Assembly (NCBI RefSeq): GCF_000732635.1
Contig: NZ_JPMD01000011.1
Coordinates: 24,117-88,116, forward strand
Reading direction: 5' to 3'
DNA length: 64,000 nt
DNA from: Clostridium sulfidigenes
GTDB taxonomy: Bacteria; Bacillota; Clostridia; Clostridiales; Clostridiaceae
Shown: one piece after another, positions 33,841 through 43,395 of the stretch
Position numbering within the stretch: the stretch's first letter is position 1
Layout of the letters: every line of letters starts with the position of its first letter
Made by a program: the position numbers and the translations under genes
Notes under the pieces: model-generated
Databases searched by the model: none
The model's input: only the letters and a program-made list of their open reading frames with translations
Told to the model about the DNA's origin: nothing

Positions 33841-34284
33841 ATGAATTTAAACATGTTTAGATGCGGTATCAATGAAATTTCATATATTAAAGATGCCATT
33901 ATTAATGTTAAAAGCGAAGAAGATCCATGTTGTTTTAACAAGGAAGCCATAGAAAAATTTTTATCCAATAACGATAATTGGTTTTATGTTGCAACAATGG
34001 ATGAAAAAGTGGTTTCATATGCAATTGCTTATGTTCAAAGTCGTCTGGATACCACCCAAAGTATGATTTGCTTATATGAAATAGGTACATTAAAGTCCTG
34101 TAGAAAAAATGGTATTGGCAAAAGATTAATTAATAAAATTATTGAAGATGGAAAATTAAATAATTCAATGAAAATATGGATTCCAACAAATATAAGCAAC
34201 TCACCAGCATGTAAATTATATAGTAGTATTGGAGCAGAGGAACCAGAAATAAAGGATGATATTATTTATAATTTCAGATATTAA
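33841..34284 (+). CDS. GNAT family N-acetyltransferase
   Basis: A 147-residue protein of normal GNAT length. The acetyl-CoA binding motif A is visible as CRKNGIGKRLINKIIEDG, preceded by the strand LYEIGTLKS. The end, IPTNISNSPACKLYSSIGA, matches motif B. Substrate unknown. GTGGAGGAATTCTAA precedes the ATG. Monocistronic, with a terminator at 34344. Confidence 0.9.
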   Translation: MNLNMFRCGINEISYIKDAIINVKSEEDPCCFNKEAIEKFLSNNDNWFYVATMDEKVVSYAIAYVQSRLDTTQSMICLYEIGTLKSCRKNGIGKRLINKIIEDGKLNNSMKIWIPTNISNSPACKLYSSIGAEEPEIKDDIIYNFRY

Positions 34285-34343
34285 TCATAATGCATAGATA
34301 AATAAATTAAGGTGTAGTAATTAGAATTAAGTGATTACTTGGA

Positions 34344-34385
34344 AAATACCACATTATCCATAATAGAATAATGTGGTATTTTTAT
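34344..34385. terminator. Intrinsic terminator between convergent genes
   Basis: AAATACCACATTA pairs with TAATGTGGTATTT around a 12-base loop, then TTATTTT. Confidence 0.85.
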
Positions 34386-34405
34386 TTTCACATAATTATT
34401 TATAA

Positions 34406-34870
34406 TTATTTATAATTATTTATTTCTAGCTCTGCTTCCACAGGTAATTTTTCTTTTAAAATATTAATAACTTTATGGTAATCACTGGTTTTAAAATGAA
34501 AGGTTTGCTCCATAAAACCACCAAATAGTTTAACTTTTACATCCTTTGAATTAGTTACTTGAACTTTCTCAATCTCATTCCACAATATAATCTCTTTATA
34601 TCTATACATTGATATAAAACCTTGGGAGCTAATTCCTTGCTTAATCCAGCTACTAATAAACGCAAAAATACATAATATTCCTATTATATAATGAATCCAT
34701 GTATTAGCATAAAAATACATAATGCCTATGAAAATAATAATACCAAACAATACAATAACAATCTCTATAAGCCTTTTTCTTATTTGTATTATCAAGGCTT
34801 TTATATATTTTAGCTGTTTTAAAATTATTAAAATTAAAAGTACTGGAATAATAATGTCAAAAATCTTCAT
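34406..34870 (-). CDS. Membrane protein with a DUF5673-like tail, 154 aa
   Basis: Two to three membrane helices in the first 90 residues, then a PH-like beta segment (IILWNEIEKVQVTNSKDVKVK). I recall a similar layout in DUF5673 proteins but the match is by eye. It lies 14 bp downstream of the 227-aa gene and is probably cotranscribed. Confidence 0.6.
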   Translation of the reverse strand: MKIFDIIIPVLLILIILKQLKYIKALIIQIRKRLIEIVIVLFGIIIFIGIMYFYANTWIHYIIGILCIFAFISSWIKQGISSQGFISMYRYKEIILWNEIEKVQVTNSKDVKVKLFGGFMEQTFHFKTSDYHKVINILKEKLPVEAELEINNYK

Positions 34871-34883
34871 TCATATCCTCCTG

Positions 34884-35567
34884 TTATAAAGCCTTTGATT
34901 TTGACTTCTTTTTTGCACTTAAAGATTCATTTATGTGTATAACTTGATGTCTCGTCATTGGCATTAATATAATTCCCGCTACATTCTTTCTACCCCAAAA
35001 ATCAATAAGCCAATTTGATGCCTTCACATCCAATACTGCTCTCTCATCTAATATACGTTGCAATCTATGTTTATCAAAGTTTCTTTTCATATCCTGAGTG
35101 GAAAGATTCTCTACTATGTCTCTTGTCCTTCTTCCTACTTCAATTCTATAATTTTTTAACTCTTCCATATTTATATTTTTACTAAATTCCATAATATCAT
35201 CTTCTGACATTGCATTACCAGTATCTGTGATATTGGAGTTAATTTTTTCTTGCCAATTTTCCCTATTAAATATCTGTTTATCACCTGCAACTAATAAATT
35301 CATTGTTATATCCTCTATCCTAGTACAATGCCAAATGCCATAGGTGATAGTACGTCCCTTTTGATTTTGTGAAGTTCTAAATGTATTTTCATCTAACCCT
35401 TCCCATAATTCATCTTCAAAAGTTTTTTTATCTATTCCTGACATAATGGATAAATGGACCATTGAATGCAAACTTAAAGCCAAGCTTTTACTTTCTAGAA
35501 TTTTATCTGGTTTCAATATTATCTTTCTTAATTCCTTAATATCATCGTTCCACGATTTTAAATCCAC
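34884..35567 (-). CDS. DinB-like four-helix protein, 227 aa
   Basis: An alpha-helical soluble protein. The stretch TYGIWHCTRIEDITMNLLVAG carries a histidine and an Asp/Glu placed as in DinB/YfiT-like metal-binding bundles, and MTRHQVIHINES near the end carries another. The fit is partial and the substrate is unknown. It reads in an operon with the membrane protein downstream. Confidence 0.6.
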   Translation of the reverse strand: MDLKSWNDDIKELRKIILKPDKILESKSLALSLHSMVHLSIMSGIDKKTFEDELWEGLDENTFRTSQNQKGRTITYGIWHCTRIEDITMNLLVAGDKQIFNRENWQEKINSNITDTGNAMSEDDIMEFSKNINMEELKNYRIEVGRRTRDIVENLSTQDMKRNFDKHRLQRILDERAVLDVKASNWLIDFWGRKNVAGIILMPMTRHQVIHINESLSAKKKSKSKAL

Positions 35568-35756
35568 TTAATATACTCCCCTTTATCTGTTCCCTATGGT
35601 TTATAATTAATTATTAACTCTAAAATTAATTATACACTAATAAAAGTAAATTTAAAATAATTTTACCATAGACAACCTTAGTAATTACCTTGATGATTTA
35701 CACTAGCATCTCTGCATTGACTTATAATCTAAATATTTTATATCCTCAAATTGCTA

Positions 35757-35795
35757 AAAAACACTGCTTATTCATTTCTGAATATGCAGTGTTTT
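35757..35795 (-). terminator. Intrinsic terminator after the MerR gene
   Basis: AAAACACTGC and GCAGTGTTTT, extended by TATTCA/TGAATA with one bulge, loop of 5-7 nt, T-run on the minus strand. Confidence 0.8.
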
Positions 35796-35859
35796 GAATA
35801 GATTAAATTTTAAACTAAGATATCATAGCTAGTTATATAAATGCTAACGATTTTGAAAG

Positions 35860-36774
35860 TTATTTTTTAGTTATTGGCTCAAGCAGATTTAAATAAAAAT
35901 CATTTCCTTCACCACTAGGTATGTGTTCCTCAAGACATAAACGGCTTTCATCAACAGCATATGCATCATTATCTTTTAATAATCGCATTAATGTTTGCCA
36001 TGAATCGTATACTTCATTAGTACTATTTAGTGATGCATATAGACCACCTAACAACCTTTTTTCTTCAAAACATTCTGGAATTACAACCTGTTCTGGTACA
36101 GTAATAGAAGCTGCCCATCCATACTCTGTACAACCTGGACTATATGCGGTGGTATTAAAACCAAAAATTCTAGCAGTACCCATTAAATGTTCTGATTCTG
36201 CCCAATCCAATACTCTTTTTAGTGCTTCATCCTCTGGAGAAGTGCTTATCACATTACATACTGCTACCCTCATATCAGGTAAACTAACAATTCGTAATGC
36301 TCCTGAAGTAATTGCGTTATTTGTCATAATAATATCCTCCCATTGCTCTATCATATTATTTGTAGAAATGATTTGAAGTGCCAATGTTTCTTCCATATTC
36401 ACAAGGTATTCTGACTCATTGGATGGAAGCTCCATGGAGTTTATAATTGAAAGACATTTACTTAACAAGTTTTTTTGCTTAGTAATTACAATATTTTCTT
36501 CACTTAGCTTATTAATTTGATTTCTAATAATCTTTGAAGCAACTTTAGGGTCTGCACTGTCAATGATGACTTTTACAAATTTTAAAGGAATATCCAGTTC
36601 CCTAAGCAATGTTACAAGACGTATTCTCTGTAGTGCTTCATTATTGTACATACGCCAGCCTGATTGTGGATCTCGGGTGCTATAGAAAAGCCCCTTGTCT
36701 TCCCAGTGACGAAGTGTACGACTGGTTAATCCAAATTGTTCCGATACCTGGTGAATTGGTTCAAAATGGCTCAT
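35860..36774 (-). CDS. MerR family regulator with large effector-binding domain
   Basis: A 304-residue protein. The N-terminal MerR winged helix is clear (HQVSEQFGLTSRTLRHWEDKGLF, then GWRMYNNEALQRI), followed by a linker helix. The C-terminal 150 residues (PDMRVAVCNVISTSPEDEAL, TEYGWAASITVPE) look like a GyrI-type small-molecule-binding domain. Such proteins activate drug or stress genes by remodelling a long-spaced promoter. Its own upstream region carries two dyads at 36797 and 36828. Confidence 0.88.
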   Translation of the reverse strand: MSHFEPIHQVSEQFGLTSRTLRHWEDKGLFYSTRDPQSGWRMYNNEALQRIRLVTLLRELDIPLKFVKVIIDSADPKVASKIIRNQINKLSEENIVITKQKNLLSKCLSIINSMELPSNESEYLVNMEETLALQIISTNNMIEQWEDIIMTNNAITSGALRIVSLPDMRVAVCNVISTSPEDEALKRVLDWAESEHLMGTARIFGFNTTAYSPGCTEYGWAASITVPEQVVIPECFEEKRLLGGLYASLNSTNEVYDSWQTLMRLLKDNDAYAVDESRLCLEEHIPSGEGNDFYLNLLEPITKK

Positions 36775-36796
36775 TTAACCACCTCCTTATTCAATC

Positions 36797-36840
36797 TATG
36801 AGGTCCTCATAAGAAAATAATATCATTTGACGCTACGTCA
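36797..36840. promoter_or_regulatory. Dyads upstream of the MerR gene
   Basis: TATGAGG-T-CCTCATA (36797-36811) and TGACG-CTA-CGTCA (36828-36840) lie 23-66 bp before the MerR start. The first has the form of a MerR-type operator. A minus-strand TTGACG overlaps the second. Confidence 0.55.
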
Positions 36841-36894
36841 ATTACAAGAGTATTTTAGAAGTTTTTCTAATAAGTTGCAATTATTTAATATTTT

Positions 36895-37764
36895 CTACTT
36901 TTTAATAATAGCAATCCAAACTTCTTGGTGATTTTCTTGCATATAGCATTCAATTACAGGAAGATCCGCTAATTCATATCCTGAATTAGGAAGCCATTCA
37001 CTATAAAATTGCTTATAAACCTTTTGAGTCGCATCTGGCAGTTCTCCATTAGCTTCAAAAATTGCCCATGTTGCAGCAGGGTAAGTAAACTCTTTCATTC
37101 CTTCAAGTACTGGAACATGTTTGCAGTTTGGTACATCAACATGATTTGTTACTGCTATGATGTATTCCATTTCTTCCGACTCTCCCCATTGTCCTCCTTG
37201 AGCAATTCCTAAAAAACCTGCAGGTCTATAGTCGGGAAAGTTGTCAAGGAACATTTTCATAGTTCCATCCTTCCATGAGTTTTCCCAAATCTGAGGAATT
37301 ACTTCAAAGGCCTGGGCTGTTTTTACTTTATGTGATACTCCCATTACTCTAAATTCAGGCCACTGTTCAATTTGATAATTCATATGATTTTCTCCTTTTA
37401 TTGAAATTTGAAAGGAGAGCTTAGGACAGGATTTCAGCTGTACAGTTTCATTTCTAACACTTGAAGGTAGTACTCCATGAAACTTTTTAAATGCCCTGGT
37501 AAATGAATCTTGAGATTCATATCCATACTTTAAAGAAATATCAATTATTCTTTCTGTGCTATTTAATAAATCAAAGGCTGCCATTGTTAATCGTCTGTTT
37601 CTTATATATTCCGATAAAGGCTTGTCCGCTATATATGAGAACATTCTTTGAAAATTGTAGACAGAACATCCAGCAATTTTTGAAATAGTTTCATAGGATA
37701 TTTCACCATGAAGGTTTTCTTCTATATAATTTATAGACTCATTTAAATTTTTTATCCAATCCAT
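36895..37764 (-). CDS. AraC family regulator with GyrI-like effector domain
   Basis: A 289-residue regulator. Two AraC helix-turn-helix units fill residues 1-110 (ETISKIAGCSVYNFQRMFSY and DISLKYGYESQDSFTRAFKK). The C-terminal half (QIEQWPEFRVMGVSHKVKTA, then WAIFEANGELPDATQ) is a GyrI-like/Bac_rhamnosid-type binding fold. The ATG at 37764 has GGGAG upstream. A longer frame to 37842 lacks a matching site. It lies next to a MerR gene that has the same kind of sensor domain. Confidence 0.9.
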   Translation of the reverse strand: MDWIKNLNESINYIEENLHGEISYETISKIAGCSVYNFQRMFSYIADKPLSEYIRNRRLTMAAFDLLNSTERIIDISLKYGYESQDSFTRAFKKFHGVLPSSVRNETVQLKSCPKLSFQISIKGENHMNYQIEQWPEFRVMGVSHKVKTAQAFEVIPQIWENSWKDGTMKMFLDNFPDYRPAGFLGIAQGGQWGESEEMEYIIAVTNHVDVPNCKHVPVLEGMKEFTYPAATWAIFEANGELPDATQKVYKQFYSEWLPNSGYELADLPVIECYMQENHQEVWIAIIKK

Positions 37765-37956
37765 TCTTCTCACTCCCAATTTAATAGTATCTTTATAAAT
37801 ATATTTACACTCGATATTTAATGCCCTATTTTGTAGCCTCATTATTATAAATTTATAAATTTATTGTACACCAATAAAAGTAAATACAAAATAGCTTTCG
37901 TGATATAATATGTCTAATAAGTAAATAATTATAAGTTAACTATTGGAGGTAGAAAA

Positions 37957-38313
37957 ATGGCAGATTTAAAATTTTCAGAAATTATGGCCATGCAAAAGGA
38001 ACTACAGGAAAAATATAAAGAAAAATGGACTCCTCTTTGTGCAGAGAATGGTCGTAACAGCTTGTTATGGATGATAGAAGAGATGGGAGAAGTAATAGCG
38101 ATAATTAAAAAACGTGGAGAAAATGATATTATGAATGATGAAACAGTTAGAGCTGCTTTTGTTGAAGAAATGGTTGATGTTATGATGTTCTACAACGATG
38201 CATTGATGTGCTTTGGGATTACACCTGAGGAATTTTCAGAAGCCTTCATAAAAAAGCATTGTAAAAATATGAATAGAGATTTTGATCTTGAACATAAAAA
38301 ATATCTGCTTTAA
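37957..38313 (+). CDS. MazG-like nucleotide pyrophosphohydrolase
   Basis: A 118-residue all-alpha NTP pyrophosphatase, the length of single-domain MazG-like proteins. The metal-binding residues are LWMIEEMGEVIAIIKK (ExxE) and FVEEMVDVMMFYND (ExxD). It would hydrolyse noncanonical or excess dNTPs to dNMP and PPi in the cytosol. TTGGAGGT precedes the ATG. Confidence 0.88.
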   Translation: MADLKFSEIMAMQKELQEKYKEKWTPLCAENGRNSLLWMIEEMGEVIAIIKKRGENDIMNDETVRAAFVEEMVDVMMFYNDALMCFGITPEEFSEAFIKKHCKNMNRDFDLEHKKYLL

Positions 38314-38803
38314 TATTACCTGAATTATTCATAGTAAAATTAAATAGATTTAAAAGTATCAGATTTTTTCGGCTGATATAAAATCCTTAGAGAAACTATA
38401 TCTAATATTTCAGCTTTAGATGTAAAAATAATATTTAAAAGATACAAAATACACCGAATTCATTACTCTAAGGAAATATCTTCAATAAATCCTTTAAAAA
38501 TGAATTCGGTGAATAATTCAGAGTATATATATTTATTATTAACTATTACTTATCTATATCTTAAAATCCTCTTCCAATTCCTCCACAGAATTTATATCAA
38601 AGATATCCATGCCAATTTTATCAATGGCATAAATGGATAAATACATTTAGTTCAGAAGAAGAATCTATTAAAATTAAAAATTCCATTGTTCATAGTAACA
38701 TATCTCGTAAATATCCAACCAATATCCATTCAATATTTTAAAAATATGGAATTTTAATGCAAATATAATGTATAATAAAAATATAAATTACCGGGGGTAA
38801 AAG
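38314..38803. other. Intergenic region, 490 bp
   Basis: It holds an inverted repeat at 38452-38511 (CACCGAATTCATT with AATGAATTCGGTG, 34-nt apart) and the Rpn 3' remnant at 38555-38646. The rest is AT-rich without ORFs. Confidence 0.55.
38555..38646 (-). pseudogene. 3'-terminal remnant of an Rpn-family gene
   Basis: About 92 bp match the coding end of the Rpn gene at 31821-32834 with a handful of substitutions (for example ATATCAAAGATATCCAT in both). It lacks any upstream coding part. Confidence 0.8.
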
Positions 38804-39379
38804 ATGAAAAAAGTATTGGTTTTAATTATTGTATTGAGTGCCTTAATTATTAGTGGGTGTACTCAAAGTGAAAATTTTACAATTGAACATAAAGAATTTA
38901 CAGATGAACAAATGGAAATATTATCATTAACTGGGAATAGAGCATTTAAATATGATTTAAAAAACTTACCTAGAGATAAAAGCTATGAACTAAATGTAGT
39001 ATATGAAGTTTATAAGAATAAAGAAAAAGTAAGGGAAGAGATTCTATTAGGTACGGCATATGGACCAACAGAGGATAAGATAAAAGATACTAATATATCA
39101 ATAAATATACAAGAAAATAAAATAAGAATAATGTTTGGTGGGGCATATAGTAATTTAGAAATAGAAGAAAATATATTTAAATCAGCAAATTATTATTTTA
39201 ATGGAGCTAGAAAATTTAATATAGGAGATGAAGTATATTTATTTCATAGTAATGATGGCGGGAAAGGTTTAACCATGGAAAAACTAGGATACTTATCAAA
39301 AGAAGAATTAGATGGATTAATTGAGAAAAATGAAGAGAATGCTTTTATAAAATTAGTATGCGAAGAAATAAAAAAATAA
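38804..39379 (+). CDS. Predicted lipoprotein, 191 aa
   Basis: A lipoprotein signal: KK, a hydrophobic run VLVLIIVLSALIIS, then the lipobox SGC. The mature domain is about 170 residues with mixed strands and charged helices, and no recognised family. A weak binding site (GGGGG) precedes the ATG. It ends at a strong terminator. Confidence 0.75.
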   Translation: MKKVLVLIIVLSALIISGCTQSENFTIEHKEFTDEQMEILSLTGNRAFKYDLKNLPRDKSYELNVVYEVYKNKEKVREEILLGTAYGPTEDKIKDTNISINIQENKIRIMFGGAYSNLEIEENIFKSANYYFNGARKFNIGDEVYLFHSNDGGKGLTMEKLGYLSKEELDGLIEKNEENAFIKLVCEEIKK

Positions 39380-39406
39380 GTTTACAACATTAAATTATTA
39401 CGAACT

Positions 39407-39437
39407 AAAGTCCAGTGATTTCGAATCACTGGACTTT
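39407..39437 (+). terminator. Intrinsic terminator
   Basis: AAAGTCCAGTGATT-TCG-AATCACTGGACTTT, a 14-bp perfect stem with a 3-nt loop. Confidence 0.9.
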
Positions 39438-39477
39438 TAAATTAAATATATTACATACTTATATTATATTATCAACA

Positions 39478-39731
39478 CTATTTTAAAACAGAGCCAAAAA
39501 TAAAAGTAGAAAAAAATATACTTATTGCAAACAGTGCAAATAGGGCAAACATATTTAAAATCAAAAATACTGTATCTAAAATAATAGCTAATTTTTTTTC
39601 TTTTTCTATCATGCTGCTCTTTTGTATCAAAGGAAATGCCACTAAGCTACCAACTATACAAAATATGTTAATTACTAAAAGAATTATAGCTGCTGGAACT
39701 TCAAAAAAAAAAATTTTGTAATAAATTCTAT
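39478..39731 (-). pseudogene. Decayed small membrane protein gene
   Basis: AGGAGGTG is well placed, but the start position reads ATA, and 20 bases later a run of 11 T breaks the frame (12 T would restore it). With both repaired, an 84-residue membrane protein appears, containing PAAIILLVINIFCIVGSLVA and a second hydrophobic half LAIILDTVFLILNMFALFAL. No named family is recognised. Confidence 0.55.
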
Positions 39732-39831
39732 ATAAATCACCTCCTGATATAGTTGACTATACAATATTTGATAAATAATGCAACATTGGATTTCTTTTCT
39801 TATATTTCTATTCTAAGGCTTAATATTAAAA

Positions 39832-40500
39832 TTAAAAATTTACTTCTACAAGCCTTGTCTTATCTTCGTCTTCTTTTCTTGTTGAGGGATCTTGTCTACT
39901 AATTACAAGTCGCCCTCTCTTAGTTTTTAATGATTGATCTGGAATTATAAATACAAGATCATAAGTATATTCTACTGATGGCTCAAAATCGGTTCTAAAA
40001 TAATCTTTTCTCCCATAACCTTCTAGTTTACTTGAAGATACACATTCACTATAATCACATTCAGTAGTAGTATTATTTTTATATACTACTAATGCCATGC
40101 TATTTAAGTAGAGCTCCTTAATTTCTTTTGTATTATTCACAATAGTTAAATTAACTACTACATAAGAATCATCTCCAGTTATGTTGCCACTTTCATCAAA
40201 TGTATATCTTTTTGAATAATCTGTAGGTGCAGGAAAGTTTCCTTTTTCTTTTGATTCCATTGCTGAATTCACCTTATATGTATAGGATCCAAATGTAACC
40301 TCTTCTCCTATTTGATATAACCTTAATTCACTTTCTTCTTTTCTTTCTTCTTCCTCACCGTTATCCCCATCTTCCTCTACTATTTCTTCGTTATTCCAAA
40401 CATTTTTTCCTGGAATAGGCATACCTTTAACTATAAGTATATAGACACTGCAAATAAACATGGCTGCTATAATGATTTTGTAAATCACTTTTCCCCTCAT
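39832..40500 (-). CDS. Membrane-anchored extracellular protein of ABC cassette 2 (DUF4352/DUF5027-like), 222 aa
   Basis: N-terminal membrane segment, a Glu-rich linker, then the same beta domain as 18832-19518 (SYVVVNLTIVNN, SSKLEGYGRKDYFRTDFEP). It is the last gene of cassette 2. It differs from the first copy mostly in the linker and the C-terminal end. Confidence 0.72.
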   Translation of the reverse strand: MRGKVIYKIIIAAMFICSVYILIVKGMPIPGKNVWNNEEIVEEDGDNGEEEERKEESELRLYQIGEEVTFGSYTYKVNSAMESKEKGNFPAPTDYSKRYTFDESGNITGDDSYVVVNLTIVNNTKEIKELYLNSMALVVYKNNTTTECDYSECVSSSKLEGYGRKDYFRTDFEPSVEYTYDLVFIIPDQSLKTKRGRLVISRQDPSTRKEDEDKTRLVEVNF

Positions 40501-40521
40501 CTTTTAATCCCCCAGCATACA

Positions 40522-41076
40522 CTAAATCTCAAGTTTAACACACTTTTTTACAGGATATATGTCTAATGTTAAACGAAATTTTACTTCCTCAATTCTTTTC
40601 CAACTACTTTTATCATATTGAAAATCAAACATTTCATAGGGTAAATCTAATGTGATTTCTTCATTTGGGGCTAAAGTTAAGCTTGGACTTGCCTCTTCTT
40701 CATTAATTGCAATAAACATTTCATAATTTAAACCATTATGCCAATCAATAGATTCTGCTTCAAAAAAATCACATTCTATGCTTTGCTCTTTACTACTTGT
40801 ATTCTTGAAGTTAACTGTTGCTACAATAGCTTTTCTTTCATCATTCTCAAAAACAGTAGATTCTTCTAGATTCATATTTTTTATTTCATTATCAGATATA
40901 AACTTAGCTTTTTCTACCTTTACTGTAATTCCTCTATATTCAAAGGTATCCCCTAGGTTATACGCTTCTACAGGTGCCTGAGGATACTTATTGTTTATGT
41001 AATTATATCTTAGTCCAATTACTATAACTAAAATAAAAATAATAGCCAGTGATATTACTTTACTTTTCTTCTTCAT
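40522..41076 (-). CDS. Membrane-anchored extracellular protein of ABC cassette 2 (DUF5028-like), 184 aa
   Basis: Membrane helix, YNYINNKYPQAPVEAYNLGD, then a beta domain like the one at 19536-20099. The ATG at 41076 follows GGAAGGTGATAGTT; an upstream GTG is within the binding site. It overlaps the ATPase gene. Confidence 0.7.
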   Translation of the reverse strand: MKKKSKVISLAIIFILVIVIGLRYNYINNKYPQAPVEAYNLGDTFEYRGITVKVEKAKFISDNEIKNMNLEESTVFENDERKAIVATVNFKNTSSKEQSIECDFFEAESIDWHNGLNYEMFIAINEEEASPSLTLAPNEEITLDLPYEMFDFQYDKSSWKRIEEVKFRLTLDIYPVKKCVKLEI

Positions 41077-41734
41077 AACTATCACCTTCCTTTTGGCGTT
41101 TATTATATGGTTTTAACCTTCCATTTTCCATAAAGAAAATTTCATCAGATAAAAATTCTAGTTCCTCACTATCATGACATGAAATAATTATTAATGCTCC
41201 TGCATCACGATATTTTTGTAATGTTTTTCTTAAAGATATTACACTACTTTCATCAAGGGCATTAGTTGGTTCATCTAGAATAATTATCTCAGGCTCTTCC
41301 ATTATTGCAGCTGCTATTCCTAGCTTTTGTTTCATACCTAATGAATACTTTTTAAACTTCTTTTTTTCCTTTGGATCAAGTCCAACCATAGTTAATACTT
41401 CATTAATTTTATTATCATCTATCTTACCTTGTATTTCTGATAATATTTTAAGATTTTTAAATCCGGAATAATTAGAAATAAAACCTGGACTTTCAATTAA
41501 GGCTCCCAAGCTGTTTGGAAAAGAAATATCCTTTCCAAGAACTTGTCCATCAATTATAACTTCACCTTCTGTAGGTAAAATAAGACCGCAAATAGCTCTC
41601 ATTAACATAGTTTTCCCTGAACCATTTTTCCCTTTTAATCCATATATTTTTCCACGGGTCATTTTTATATTTATATTATCAAGAATTAAATTTCCTGAAA
41701 TTATTTTTGTTAAGTTTCTTACTTCTATCTCCAT
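41060..41734 (-). CDS. ABC transporter ATP-binding protein, cassette 2
   Basis: A 224-residue ABC ATPase: Walker A GLKGKNGSGKTMLM, signature KYSLGMKQKLGIAAA, Walker B PEIIILDEPTNALDE, switch IIISCHD. Nearly the same as 20083-20757. The ATG at 41734 is chosen because AAGGAG sits seven bases upstream; the ATG two codons before is too close. Confidence 0.93.
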   Translation of the reverse strand: MEIEVRNLTKIISGNLILDNINIKMTRGKIYGLKGKNGSGKTMLMRAICGLILPTEGEVIIDGQVLGKDISFPNSLGALIESPGFISNYSGFKNLKILSEIQGKIDDNKINEVLTMVGLDPKEKKKFKKYSLGMKQKLGIAAAIMEEPEIIILDEPTNALDESSVISLRKTLQKYRDAGALIIISCHDSEELEFLSDEIFFMENGRLKPYNKRQKEGDSYEEEK

Positions 41735-41765
41735 ATTCATGCTCCTTATTTTTTCATTTAAATGA

Positions 41766-42638
41766 TTACTTTTCTAAAATATCATACCTTTTAATTTTAT
41801 TTGCTCCTATAAATATGGTTGCTATTGATAATACTACACATACAACTATTCCATATACTATACTTATTCCACTGTCTCCAATGTTTAAATTACTACGTAA
41901 TATCATTAAATAATTGCCTATAAAAAATGAATTACAATAAAAAGGTGTTAGAGTTAAAACAGTAATGATAAACATGTTACTTATAATTGAATTAGTAAAG
42001 AGTGAAATTAATAATTGTATTAATGAAAAAGTAATGGATGTAATAACTGGAAGTATTATTCCGACTATGAGTATTCCTTTAAAATTAAACTTTGAAGTGT
42101 CTAGATTTGATAATATCAGATTTAGCTCCTTTGAGGGTTCCAGTGATAATCCTCCATGGAAAAGTGAAAAAACTGTTATTACAATGATAGAAATCGCATA
42201 ATAGATTAGAACATTATATGTGACCCATAAACACTTAGAAAGCCACCATGAAACTCTGCTTTTAGTTCTAATTAATACCTGAATTCCTGATTCACTTAAA
42301 TCCTTCAATGGAAAATATCCAATGATAATACTTAAATATATATTTACTAAAAACCATTGAGGCAGCTTATCTTGTAATTCAACTGCATTTCCATCAAAAA
42401 CATTCATTCCTCTAAACATAAATAATATAAAATCTGAAAAAGAGATTTCTTTACTAATCTTATTAAATTGTATAATTTTTTCAGCTCTTATTTGAAATAC
42501 AAAACATAAAAATACAAATATACATAGGGCTATAGCATATCTTTTCCAGCCCTCTATAGTACCTTTATAAAAATCATGTTTAATCTGTAAAAAGAAACTT
42601 CCTTTTTTCTTTTCATCCCCAAATTTTATATTATTCAT
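41766..42638 (-). CDS. ABC transporter permease, cassette 2 (third membrane subunit)
   Basis: A 290-residue, about six-helix protein, equal in length to 20775-21647 and sharing FLQIKHDFYKGTIEGWKRY and the IQVLIRTKSRVSWWLSKCLW loop. Overlaps the preceding permease by 8 bp, as in cassette 1. Confidence 0.85.
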   Translation of the reverse strand: MNNIKFGDEKKKGSFFLQIKHDFYKGTIEGWKRYAIALCIFVFLCFVFQIRAEKIIQFNKISKEISFSDFILFMFRGMNVFDGNAVELQDKLPQWFLVNIYLSIIIGYFPLKDLSESGIQVLIRTKSRVSWWLSKCLWVTYNVLIYYAISIIVITVFSLFHGGLSLEPSKELNLILSNLDTSKFNFKGILIVGIILPVITSITFSLIQLLISLFTNSIISNMFIITVLTLTPFYCNSFFIGNYLMILRSNLNIGDSGISIVYGIVVCVVLSIATIFIGANKIKRYDILEK

Positions 42639-43395
42639 AATAAAATTCCTTTCTTTTTCCCAGAATAACTCCTAATATTATTGCTATTAATATAAGAACT
42701 ATGCCATATGAAAACCCAATAATTAATTTATAGATGCTATTAATTGCTGTGTAATCAATATTTATCACTTTACATACAATTGGCACTGAAATTTCTAAAA
42801 ATCCCAAGGTCACAACAAACAACCAGCTTATAATCTTCTTATTTGTTATCCAATATATTAATAATGAAATAGTTAATATTAGAACAATTCTGATAAAGGA
42901 ACATAATAAAAACATTGTAATTACATAGTTTAAACTTATAGAGCTACATACAGTTTTATTTATTTTAAAGTAAATACTATTCACATTATTCCAGTTTATA
43001 AAGTGTGTAGTCATTAATCCCCCAAAGAAATAAGTGCAAAGGGAAATCCATATTGAAGAAAATATAGACAGTAAACTTATCTTATATACCTGCTTTATCC
43101 ATAATAAAGTCCTACTTTTTTGTTTTATAATACTATTTATCCTTAGGTCATCTTTAATAATGTTAAAAAGCATAAAATTTGCTAATATCATAATTTCAAT
43201 TCCAAAAAACCAATATGCTGATACGTATATAAATGCATCTGCCACACTTTGAATATTATGAGTAAATACTCCACTTCTAATATGAAATAAAATTATCATA
43301 GCTAAAATCATCATATATCCCATGATTATTAAATAGTTACATTTTATATTTCTTAAAAACTCTTTTGTCCAATTTTTTAAATTAGTATATATCAT
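42631..43395 (-). CDS. ABC transporter permease, cassette 2 (second membrane subunit)
   Basis: A 254-residue polytopic protein, the counterpart of 21640-22377. Its N-terminus begins LKNWTKEFLRNIKCNYLIIM. Six helices with few charged residues. Overlaps the first permease by 14 bp. Confidence 0.82.
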   Translation of the reverse strand: MIYTNLKNWTKEFLRNIKCNYLIIMGYMMILAMIILFHIRSGVFTHNIQSVADAFIYVSAYWFFGIEIMILANFMLFNIIKDDLRINSIIKQKSRTLLWIKQVYKISLLSIFSSIWISLCTYFFGGLMTTHFINWNNVNSIYFKINKTVCSSISLNYVITMFLLCSFIRIVLILTISLLIYWITNKKIISWLFVVTLGFLEISVPIVCKVINIDYTAINSIYKLIIGFSYGIVLILIAIILGVILGKRKEFYYE

